Assembly (NCBI RefSeq): GCF_947501225.1
Contig: NZ_CANMUW010000003.1
Location: 1 to 64,000, forward strand
Source: an uncultured Shewanella sp.
Lineage (GTDB): Bacteria > Pseudomonadota > Gammaproteobacteria > Enterobacterales > Shewanellaceae
Direction of reading: 5' to 3'
DNA: 64,000 nt
The notes below the pieces were generated by a model that was not told the origin of the DNA, made no database searches, and saw nothing but the letters and a program-made list of their open reading frames with translations. Shown piece after piece: positions 28,678 to 36,870 of the stretch (position 1 is the first letter of the stretch; each line of letters begins with the position of its first letter). The position numbers and the translations under genes are program-made.

Positions 28678-31275
28678 GTGCTAGAAGCATACCGTAAACA
28701 CGTCGAAGAGCGTGCTTCAGAGGGCGTAGTCCCTAAGCCACTAGATGCCCACCAAGTTGCCGAACTCGTTGAGCTGGTTAAAAACCCACCTGCAGGAGAA
28801 GAGGAGTTTATCCTGGACCTGCTTGAAAACAGAATTCCACCAGGAGTTGATGAAGCCGCTTATGTTAAAGCGGGTTTTCTCGATGCCGTCGCCAAAGGTG
28901 AAGCCAAATCATCTATCCTCTCATCTGCTCGTGCAGTTGAGCTATTGGGAACCATGCAGGGCGGTTACAATATTCAACCGCTTATTGCTCAGTTAGATAA
29001 TGCCGAGCAAGCGCCACTTGCCGTTGCAGCATTATCGAAGACGCTGTTGATGTTTGACTCTTTCCACGATGTGGTTGAGAAGATGCAGGCGGGCAATGAG
29101 TTTGCCAAGCAGGTTGTTGAATCCTGGGCCGAAGCCGAGTGGTTCCTTAACCGTCCTAAGCTTGCTGAAAAAGTGACTCTGACCGTATTTAAGGTGCCGG
29201 GTGAGACAAATACAGATGACCTGTCTCCGGCTCCCGATGCCTGGTCACGCCCTGATATCCCACTGCATGCTTTAGCTATGCTGAAGAATGCCCGTGAAGG
29301 TATCGTGCCCGATGAGGCCGGTGTGATTGGTCCAATCAAAGAGATCGAGCAGCTTAAGACTAAAGGCTTCCCACTCGTTTATGTGGGTGATGTTGTCGGT
29401 ACAGGATCTTCACGTAAATCGGCGACTAACTCTGTGCTTTGGTTCATGGGGGATGATATTCCTAATGTGCCTAATAAGCGCGGTGGTGGTTTCTGCCTGG
29501 GTGGTAAGATAGCGCCTATCTTCTTTAATACAATGGAAGATGCCGGTGCATTGCCTATCGAGCTGGATGTCAGCAAGATGGCCATGGGCGATGTAATTGA
29601 TATCTACCCATACCAAGGTGTCGTTAAGCGCCACGATAGTGACGAGGTTATCTCCGAATTCACACTTAAGACAGATGTCTTAATGGATGAGGTGCGAGCC
29701 GGTGGACGTATTCCACTGATCATCGGTCGTGGTCTGACTGCCCGTGCCCGTGAAGTGTTAAAACTCGAGCCATCGACTGTGTTCGTACTTCCACAAGATG
29801 TAGCCGATACCGGAAAAGGTTATACCCTTGCTCAGAAGATGGTAGGTAAGGCTTGTGGTGTTAAAGGTATTCGTCCGGGGCAATATTGTGAACCTAAGAT
29901 GACTTCGGTTGGTTCACAAGATACAACCGGTCCTATGACACGCGATGAGCTGAAAGACCTAGCTTGTCTTGGCTTCAGTGCCGATCTGACGATGCAGTCT
30001 TTCTGTCACACCGCAGCTTATCCAAAGCCCGTCGATGTGAATACACATCATACACTTCCCGATTTCATCATGAACCGTGGCGGTGTTTCTCTGCGTCCGG
30101 GTGATGGTGTTATTCACTCCTGGTTAAACCGAATGCTACTGCCGGATACTGTAGGTACAGGTGGTGACTCACATACTCGCTTCCCGCTGGGTATTTCTTT
30201 CCCGGCCGGCTCCGGTCTGGTTGCTTTTGCCGCAGCTACCGGGGTTATGCCTCTGGATATGCCTGAATCTGTGCTGGTTCGCTTTAAAGGTGAGATGCAG
30301 CCTGGTATTACGCTTCGTGACCTTGTGCATGCCATTCCCCATAAAGCCATTGAGATGGGTCTGCTAACCGTTGAGAAACAAGGTAAGGTTAACTTCTTCT
30401 CTGGCCGGGTACTGGAGATCGAAGGCTTAGAAAGCCTGAAGGTAGAGCAGGCATTTGAACTGTCAGATGCGTCGGCAGAGCGTAGTGCCGCCGGCTGTAG
30501 TATCAAGCTGGATAAAGAGCCAGTGATCGAATACCTTAACTCTAATATCGTCATGTTGAAGTGGATGATTGCCGAGGGCTATGGCGATCGCCGTACCATA
30601 GAGCGTCGTATCAAGGCTATGGAAGAGTGGCTGGAAAATCCAGAGTTGATGGAGGCCGATAGCGATGCTGAATATGCCGCAGTTATCGAAATCGATCTGA
30701 ATGAGATTAAAGAGCCCATTCTTTGTGCCCCTAATGATCCTGATGATGCTGTACTGCTATCGGATGTTAAAGACACTAAGATTGACGAAGTCTTCGTTGG
30801 TTCCTGTATGACTAACATAGGTCATTTCCGCGCAACCGGTAAGATGCTGGATAAGTTTGCCACGACACTGCCTACACGTCTGTGGATCACGCCTCCAACT
30901 AAGATGGATCGTGATCAGTTAACCGAAGAGGGTTATTACGCCATCTTCGGACGAGTCGGCGCTCGTGTAGAGATCCCGGGCTGCTCTCTGTGTATGGGTA
31001 ACCAGGCGCGTGTTGCCGATGGCGCAACCGTTGTCTCCACCTCGACACGTAACTTCCCTAACCGTCTGGGGACCGGTGCGAATGTTTATCTGGCATCGGC
31101 AGAGCTTGCCGCAGTTGCTGCACTTCTCGGTCGCCTGCCAAGTTCAGACGAGTATCAGGAGTATGCTAAGCAGTTAGACGCAACGGCGGCCGATACGTAC
31201 CGTTATCTGAACTTTGATCAGATGAGCTCTTATACCGAGAAGGCGGGAGAAGTGATCTTCCAGTCTGCGGTATAA
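28678..31275 (+). CDS. acnB: Bifunctional aconitate hydratase 2 / 2-methylisocitrate dehydratase
   Basis: This 865-residue protein, the same length as E. coli AcnB, is a TCA-cycle aconitase with a 4Fe-4S cluster. It starts with GTG at 28678 ([17 protein letters not shown]), seven bases after AGAGGAA, matching the family N-terminus. The HEAT-like N-terminal domain covers residues 1-160, followed by the swivel domain with [19 protein letters not shown]. The cluster-binding cysteines are in [11 protein letters not shown] and in [12 protein letters not shown]. It is monocistronic, with its own promoter and terminator. Confidence 0.97.
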   Translation: MLEAYRKHVEERASEGVVPKPLDAHQVAELVELVKNPPAGEEEFILDLLENRIPPGVDEAAYVKAGFLDAVAKGEAKSSILSSARAVELLGTMQGGYNIQPLIAQLDNAEQAPLAVAALSKTLLMFDSFHDVVEKMQAGNEFAKQVVESWAEAEWFLNRPKLAEKVTLTVFKVPGETNTDDLSPAPDAWSRPDIPLHALAMLKNAREGIVPDEAGVIGPIKEIEQLKTKGFPLVYVGDVVGTGSSRKSATNSVLWFMGDDIPNVPNKRGGGFCLGGKIAPIFFNTMEDAGALPIELDVSKMAMGDVIDIYPYQGVVKRHDSDEVISEFTLKTDVLMDEVRAGGRIPLIIGRGLTARAREVLKLEPSTVFVLPQDVADTGKGYTLAQKMVGKACGVKGIRPGQYCEPKMTSVGSQDTTGPMTRDELKDLACLGFSADLTMQSFCHTAAYPKPVDVNTHHTLPDFIMNRGGVSLRPGDGVIHSWLNRMLLPDTVGTGGDSHTRFPLGISFPAGSGLVAFAAATGVMPLDMPESVLVRFKGEMQPGITLRDLVHAIPHKAIEMGLLTVEKQGKVNFFSGRVLEIEGLESLKVEQAFELSDASAERSAAGCSIKLDKEPVIEYLNSNIVMLKWMIAEGYGDRRTIERRIKAMEEWLENPELMEADSDAEYAAVIEIDLNEIKEPILCAPNDPDDAVLLSDVKDTKIDEVFVGSCMTNIGHFRATGKMLDKFATTLPTRLWITPPTKMDRDQLTEEGYYAIFGRVGARVEIPGCSLCMGNQARVADGATVVSTSTRNFPNRLGTGANVYLASAELAAVAALLGRLPSSDEYQEYAKQLDATAADTYRYLNFDQMSSYTEKAGEVIFQSAV

Positions 31276-31380
31276 AAATCAGAACGGGTCGGGTCCACTG
31301 AAAGAATGTGCTTAGAAGGTGGACTTGACCGTTTGCTACCAGTATTGAGAGTTGGTATTTCAGTGCTGTGAAGCAACAAA

Positions 31381-31418
31381 AAGGCTGGATTCATTGATAT
31401 GAATCCAGCCTTTTTTTT
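31381..31418. terminator. Convergent terminator acnB / rsd
   Basis: A 14-bp perfect stem AAGGCTGGATTCAT/ATGAATCCAGCCTT with a TGAT loop is followed by eight T on the plus strand and AAAA-rich sequence on the other side. It is strong and usable in both directions. Confidence 0.93.
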
Positions 31419-31442
31419 AAACTTTTTGAACCTAGAACCTTA

Positions 31443-31910
31443 TTATGAGTGCTTAGTATGTAGCACTTCCAGTAGTTGATCTTCTAATTCGAAGCGGGTT
31501 TCCATCGCATGGCCCAAAGAGGACAGATCCTTGTCGAGCTGATATAGCACTTTATCATCTACCAATTCGGTATACTTATCGTTGAAATCCAAGGCCGAGT
31601 CGGTAGTCTCACTGATGCGTGGAACCAGATTTTGTGCAAGTGCCTGACTCGATACCCCATGTTTTTCACAGGCTGTCACGACACGGTCATATACCTCAAA
31701 ATGCCCCTCTGAAACATAGTCCATTAAAATATCACAGAACTCTTTGATCGAGGTTAACTCCGGAAGTGACTTTTCAGTCGATTCATAGGGAGGAATGCCT
31801 GCTATCTGGCAGTAGTTGACGAGGAGTTTGCGACGGTTGTTCAGCCAATGATCGATAAGTGTGTTAGAACCACCCCATTTTTGTTCGGCTTTCTCTAGTT
31901 GTCTTAGCAT
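31443..31910 (-). CDS. rsd: Anti-sigma-70 factor Rsd (Rsd/AlgQ family)
   Basis: This 155-residue cytoplasmic helical protein binds region 4 of sigma-70. The N-terminal stretch QKWGGSNTLIDHWLNNRRKL with YCQIAGIPPYE is the Rsd/AlgQ signature, and length matches E. coli Rsd (158). It is a single minus-strand gene, convergent with acnB. Its upstream region contains a separate promoter-terminator unit (32071-32199) that may be a small RNA or a leader. Confidence 0.92.
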   Translation of the reverse strand: MLRQLEKAEQKWGGSNTLIDHWLNNRRKLLVNYCQIAGIPPYESTEKSLPELTSIKEFCDILMDYVSEGHFEVYDRVVTACEKHGVSSQALAQNLVPRISETTDSALDFNDKYTELVDDKVLYQLDKDLSSLGHAMETRFELEDQLLEVLHTKHS

Positions 31911-32070
31911 GATAGTTCCCCTTAAAGAGTTCTTCCCTGACTTCTAATGTAGGTGAGAAACAGGGTAATGATCAACCATTATTCGCTTATTTAGGCAGAT
32001 ATTATTAAATCGAAGAGATGATTATTTTGTATACAGAAATGAGGGGGCTATCAGCGAAATTTTATGGCTG

Positions 32071-32164
32071 AAAATAAAATGCCCAGCGATAGAATGCTAC
32101 CGCTGGGCGAGTAAAGGTTTTGCGGGCTCGATGCGACGAGCTTCTTGATTGTTCTTGCTAGCGC
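32071..32164 (-). ncRNA. Candidate small RNA (or attenuated rsd leader)
   Basis: This transcript of about 94 nt is predicted from an upstream promoter (32171-32199) to an intrinsic terminator on the minus strand: stem GCCCAGCG (32081-32088) with CGCTGGGC (32101-32108), then ATTTTATTTT. A second short dyad, GCTCG/CGAGC, is visible near 32127-32142. No reading frame fills it. It does not match a family I recognise (not 6S, RyhB, Spot 42 or GcvB by eye). The rsd start is 160 bases further, so an attenuated rsd leader is the alternative. Confidence 0.5.
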
Positions 32165-32170
32165 AGACTT

Positions 32171-32199
32171 TTTATACCAAAGGCTGAAGATGTGTGCAA
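32171..32199 (-). promoter_or_regulatory. Sigma-70 promoter of the candidate small RNA
   Basis: On the minus strand TTGCAC (32199-32194), exactly 17 bases, then TATAAA (32176-32171), with a start expected near 32164. The match to consensus is good (TTGACA/TATAAT with 4/6 and 5/6). Confidence 0.6.
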
Positions 32200-32438
32200 C
32201 TTTTTTCTGTCATATTGGGAACATTAACACTTAATTTTTGTCAGGTTATTTACATTCTAACTTTCCGTAACTTGGGATTAAACTTGTCGGCATGAAGATG
32301 GTGAGTGAGTTATCGCAATGAGGGATTTTGGTGTGAAGAGGGGTTTGTCACATAAATGAGCTGATAGAGGTTACTTTATTCGCGCAAATGCTAAACTACT
32401 GACCCAGCGGAAATCAATAAATCTAGGAATAGAGCCAC

Positions 32439-33503
32439 ATGGCAGAATTAAAAAATGATCGTTATTTACGCGCCTTACTAAAACAGCCTGTCGACAGAAC
32501 GCCTGTCTGGATGATGCGTCAAGCTGGTCGTTACCTTCCAGAGTACAAAGCGACACGTGCCGAAGCCGGTGACTTCATGTCGCTGTGTAAGAATAAGGAG
32601 CTGGCTTGTGAAGTAACACTACAGCCACTTCGTCGTTATGATCTGGATGCAGCAATCCTGTTTTCCGATATTTTGACTGTACCGGATGCAATGGGTCTGG
32701 GTTTGTATTTCGAAACCGGTGAAGGCCCGCGTTTTGAACGTCCAACAGACACGATCGATGCCATTAAGAAGCTATCTATTCCAGATCCTGAAGATGAGCT
32801 GGGTTATGTGATGAATGCGGTAAGTACCATTCGTCGCGAATTGAAAGGCGAAGTACCTTTAATCGGTTTCTCCGGTTCTCCATGGACGCTTGCGACCTAT
32901 ATGGTTGAAGGTGGTTCAAGCAAGACATTTGAGAAGATTAAGAAGATGGCATATGAAGAGCCTGCGACTCTTCACATGCTACTCGATAAGCTTGCTGATT
33001 CGGTGACACTATACCTGAATGCTCAGGTTGCTAACGGTGCACAGTCTCTGATGATTTTCGACTCATGGGGCGGCGCACTTTCGCATCACGCTTATCGTGA
33101 GTTCTCACTGCGCTATATGCAGAAGATTGTCGATGGCTTGACTCGTCATGCCGATGGTCGTCAGGTACCGGTTACCCTGTTCACTAAGGGCGGCGGCTTA
33201 TGGCTCGAAGCTATGGCTGAAACAGGCTGTGATGCATTAGGCTTGGATTGGACTGTTGATATCGGTGATGCACGTCGTCGTGTCGGCAACAAAGTGGCCC
33301 TTCAGGGTAACATGGACCCATCGGTACTCTATGCTTCGCCTGAGCGTATCCATCAGGAAGTGGATCAGATCTTAGCGAGCTACGGTGAAGGTACCGGCCA
33401 TGTGTTCAACTTAGGTCACGGTATTCACCAGCATGTCAATCCTGAACATGCCGGATCGTTTATTAAGTCTGTACACGAGCTATCGGCTCAATATCACAAG
33501 TAA
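32439..33503 (+). CDS. hemE: Uroporphyrinogen decarboxylase
   Basis: This 354-residue cytoplasmic enzyme converts uroporphyrinogen III to coproporphyrinogen III in haem synthesis, relevant here to the cytochrome-rich lifestyle. Signature elements are [20 protein letters not shown] near the N-terminus, [16 protein letters not shown] with the catalytic Asp region, [28 protein letters not shown] and [15 protein letters not shown] at the C-terminus. Length equals E. coli HemE (354). It is monocistronic with a terminator 37 bases after the stop. Confidence 0.97.
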   Translation: MAELKNDRYLRALLKQPVDRTPVWMMRQAGRYLPEYKATRAEAGDFMSLCKNKELACEVTLQPLRRYDLDAAILFSDILTVPDAMGLGLYFETGEGPRFERPTDTIDAIKKLSIPDPEDELGYVMNAVSTIRRELKGEVPLIGFSGSPWTLATYMVEGGSSKTFEKIKKMAYEEPATLHMLLDKLADSVTLYLNAQVANGAQSLMIFDSWGGALSHHAYREFSLRYMQKIVDGLTRHADGRQVPVTLFTKGGGLWLEAMAETGCDALGLDWTVDIGDARRRVGNKVALQGNMDPSVLYASPERIHQEVDQILASYGEGTGHVFNLGHGIHQHVNPEHAGSFIKSVHELSAQYHK

Positions 33504-33539
33504 GCCAATAACTTTTGATGCACTTACTGTGTTAATTAA

Positions 33540-33565
33540 GGCTCGCATATTGCGGGCCTTTTTAT
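33540..33565 (+). terminator. Terminator after hemE
   Basis: The 8-bp stem GGCTCGCA/TGCGGGCC (one G-T pair) with a TAT loop is followed by TTTTTA. Confidence 0.85.
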
Positions 33566-34123
33566 TGGGTGTCACTATTTTCAATATACCAATCAAACCC
33601 GCTTTCTACTCATAATCCGACTTAGTGTGGACGGCCGCTTGCAGTTAGCTGAGACAAAACGCTCAGTGCCAGAAAGCTCACAGCGGGAGCGTAAGGCCCC
33701 TATATCGATTTTTGTTGTGTGACCTCTATCCGTTTTTGGAGTAATACCTGTGCATCAGCAGTATTTTAATGCGCTACATCAAGGCTAATAAAACCAGATA
33801 AATGCAGGCTATTGATTACTTTAGCAACGAGTAAAACAAAACGGGTTTTATCCAGCCTTTAAATGCGTTATTTTGCACACCCATGTCGCCATTCCGATAG
33901 ATAATCGACATATAGATGCTCCTCTCCGGACTTCAGTTGTGTGTTTTTTTGTCGTTGTAATTAGGGGCCGTTTAAAAGTTTACCGATGAATATGTGGCAC
34001 CGGGAGTGTGCAGGGTTGCAGCATTATCGATTGTGGCGTTCAGGGACTCAACAGACCATCAATCCCCTAAATGAATAGCCTGTCGGCTCTGAGTGATAAA
34101 ATGTTTACCGAAGATGGAATAAG
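33566..34123. other. Intergenic region before the second GGDEF-EAL gene
   Basis: These 558 bases hold no credible gene and no repeat or RNA structure that I recognise. The promoter of the following gene should lie in the right-hand part, but no strong -35/-10 pair stands out. Confidence 0.4.
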
Positions 34124-36736
34124 ATGCGTATAGGCAAAAAATTAGTCGTCTTTATTGTGGGCTTCTGCTTACCGGCTGTCATCTCTGTCTCATACTGTTT
34201 AAGCATGTGGTTCGATCACAGAGTAGATACGTTCAAAAGCAGTGCAATTAACATCGAGCTCAGCACGATAAAAAATCAGGTAGAAAAAGATATTAACCAA
34301 CTCAGGTTATTAGCGAATGTCTACGCCCTTCCGCTTTCCAAGCTCTCCATTGAAGATAGACAACTGGTTGATGAGGCCTGGCGTGATAGCCAGATTGCCG
34401 AGCATTTAAGTCTGTTTTATCTGAATGATGGTGAACTGCAGCCATTTTCTCCCATTTATGATGACATGATGTCATTTCAATTCGATCCCGTGCCTGTTCA
34501 GTTAAAGCATGCGACTCAAGTTCAGTCCGGCATCTATATGCTGCGGGGGAAGAGTTTCATTGTGAGTTTAGTGCCGATCTCTGAGGGGCGTTCGATCATT
34601 CTGACCAGAAAGCTTACACCCGAGCACCTCTCAACTTATGGCCTTAAGGGCTTGGTTAGTCAGATCAGAGTGGTACCCGGTGAATCAACTCTGGTTGATA
34701 AGGTAAATAGTGATCAACCTATATCGAGTATTAAGGTCCAAAGCTTAGTTTTTGAACAACCGATACACCTTGAGGTTCAGTTTGCTGAAAAGGCGTTTAA
34801 TCAGGTGAAATTACAATATGACCTGGTAACGTTTTCTATCGTGGGGGTGGGTCTGCTGATCCTCATCATTGGATATATCTGGCTCAAGCTTGGGCTTATT
34901 CGTCCCTTTAGAAAGTTGATGACTCAGGTAACCGATATCGATCCTACAGCCAAAACCTACACTCCGCTTGTCGGGAGCGGTTGCTCTGAGCTCGTCGTTA
35001 TGGCCGACAGGGTCAATACCCTGCTAGCACGAATATTTCAGCAGAAGGAGCGTTTTAAGACGACCTTAGAATCGATAGCTGAGGCCGTTATCTTGACTGA
35101 TGTGGGGGCGAAGGTCGTCTATCTGAACCCCCAGGCCGAGCGACTACTCGGTGTGAAGAGCGACAGGGCGATAGGTGTTTCGGTAGACGCACTGGTGAAA
35201 ACCGATAAGAGCATCAAGGATGATCTGTTTGAGTTCATGTTCAGCCAGACTCAGCAACCTGTATTAAGTAAATTAAAGCTGACAACCGATAAGACACGAA
35301 TATTGGAACGGAGTATCAGTAATTTACTTAACCAGAAGCGAGGAGTGATAGGCAGCGTTATCGTGCTTCGTGATATCACCAGGGAGGAGTTATTTAAACG
35401 GCAATTAAAACATAAGGCCAACTTCGACTCCATCACTTCACTGTTAAATCGCCGCGCTTTCGAAGAGAGATTGGATAAATTCAGTCAAGATGCCCAATCG
35501 ATAGCGATCTGTTATTTCGATCTTGAGCAGTTCAAGCTTATCAATGATTCCTGCGGGCATAGCGCAGGAGACAGCATGTTGGCTATGGTTGCTAAAGCGA
35601 TGCAATCGTGTTTGAGTAAAGATGAGATGTTAGCCAGGTTAGGTGGAGACGAGTTTGGCTTGGCTATCCGGGATCATAATGCCTTAGAGGTGGCTCAACT
35701 TATTAAACGGATCATCTCCAGCGTTTCTCTGCAAGTGCTGCGTGATAATGGTTGCCACTATAAAGTGGGAGTGAGTGCCGGTGTCGCCATTGCCAGGGCT
35801 CCTTACATCAGTCCCAAAGAGTTGCTTAAGGATGCCGATGTGGCCTGTATTGCAGCGAAGCGTAAAGGCAGTAATCAGGTACATTTTTATGATGATAATG
35901 ATAAAGAGTCCATCTATCAGCGTAATGCTCCCATGTGGGCGGTACGAATCGCTCAGGCGATAGAGCACAATGAACTACTGCTTTACTATCAGCCAATTAA
36001 AGGGATGGGGCAGGGTGAGCACAAGCAGCGCATGGAGATCTTACTCCGAATTCAGGAGCCTTGCGGGCGTATCCTGCCGCCGGCGCAGTTTATTGAGGCC
36101 GCAGAACGTTTTAAGTTGATGAATGATGTGGATAAAGAGGTTATTCGTAAGGCATTTCTCTGGCTTTCGTTGCATGAAGAGATCTGGGATGACCACTGCA
36201 TCTCGATTAACCTTTCCGGAAATAGTCTCGGTGCCGAAGGCATGGTTGAATACATTGCCGAGCAGTTTAAACGTTTCGAGATCCCGAGCCAGTGTATCTG
36301 CTTTGAGATCACTGAGACCAGTGCAATTCAGAATCGAAATCGTGCCATGGATATGCTCAACTACCTACGGAAACTCGGTTTTTTATTTGCATTAGATGAC
36401 TTCGGAACAGGTTTTGCCTCCTATGGCTATCTGAAAGAGCTTCCTGTCGATTATGTGAAAATTGATGGCTGCTTCGTCAAAAACTTAGCGACCAATGCTA
36501 AAGATTTTGCCATCGTTAAATCGATTCATGATGTCTGTGATGTCATGGGGATCGAGACCGTGGCAGAGTTTGTCGAAAATCAGGATATCATCGACAGACT
36601 GGAGGGGATTGGCATTAACTATGCCCAAGGCTATGCAATAGGCCGCCCTAAGCCTCTGGATACTTATATAGAGCCTAGACGATCAAAAGGGCAGCCTTTG
36701 CAAGCAAAGCCCACACTGGAGCTTATCAGTGCCTGA
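34124..36736 (+). CDS. Membrane PAS-GGDEF-EAL c-di-GMP protein
   Basis: This 870-residue protein has helix 1 at about 7-28, a periplasmic sensor region to about 233, and helix 2 at about 234-256 (VGVGLLILIIGYIWLKLGL). A HAMP-like linker follows, then PAS (about 310-425), GGDEF (about 430-590) and EAL (about 610-860). The GGDEF motif is intact (RLGGDEF) without an RxxD I-site. The EAL signature reads EILLR, which still fits ExLxR, and DDFGTG, KIDG and ETVAEFVE are present, so phosphodiesterase activity is plausible. It is not closely similar in architecture to the propeller protein at 18521. Monocistronic. Confidence 0.9.
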   Translation: MRIGKKLVVFIVGFCLPAVISVSYCLSMWFDHRVDTFKSSAINIELSTIKNQVEKDINQLRLLANVYALPLSKLSIEDRQLVDEAWRDSQIAEHLSLFYLNDGELQPFSPIYDDMMSFQFDPVPVQLKHATQVQSGIYMLRGKSFIVSLVPISEGRSIILTRKLTPEHLSTYGLKGLVSQIRVVPGESTLVDKVNSDQPISSIKVQSLVFEQPIHLEVQFAEKAFNQVKLQYDLVTFSIVGVGLLILIIGYIWLKLGLIRPFRKLMTQVTDIDPTAKTYTPLVGSGCSELVVMADRVNTLLARIFQQKERFKTTLESIAEAVILTDVGAKVVYLNPQAERLLGVKSDRAIGVSVDALVKTDKSIKDDLFEFMFSQTQQPVLSKLKLTTDKTRILERSISNLLNQKRGVIGSVIVLRDITREELFKRQLKHKANFDSITSLLNRRAFEERLDKFSQDAQSIAICYFDLEQFKLINDSCGHSAGDSMLAMVAKAMQSCLSKDEMLARLGGDEFGLAIRDHNALEVAQLIKRIISSVSLQVLRDNGCHYKVGVSAGVAIARAPYISPKELLKDADVACIAAKRKGSNQVHFYDDNDKESIYQRNAPMWAVRIAQAIEHNELLLYYQPIKGMGQGEHKQRMEILLRIQEPCGRILPPAQFIEAAERFKLMNDVDKEVIRKAFLWLSLHEEIWDDHCISINLSGNSLGAEGMVEYIAEQFKRFEIPSQCICFEITETSAIQNRNRAMDMLNYLRKLGFLFALDDFGTGFASYGYLKELPVDYVKIDGCFVKNLATNAKDFAIVKSIHDVCDVMGIETVAEFVENQDIIDRLEGIGINYAQGYAIGRPKPLDTYIEPRRSKGQPLQAKPTLELISA

Positions 36737-36798
36737 AGCCTGAAAGAATGGCAAGTCCAATGAGATTCAGACATTCAACAGCTGGCTCAACCTATAAA

Positions 36799-36829
36799 AA
36801 GGCCTGATACTCGACGAGTATCAGGCCTT
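36799..36829. terminator. Convergent terminator
   Basis: A near-perfect 15-bp palindrome (AAGGCCTGATACTCG around a central A) lies between the convergent GGDEF-EAL gene and the Ig-repeat lipoprotein gene. AAAA flanks on the left serve the minus-strand gene. Confidence 0.88.
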
Positions 36830-36870
36830 CAACTTTTATGTTGGCACCGGAGTGATGCGATATAAAACCG

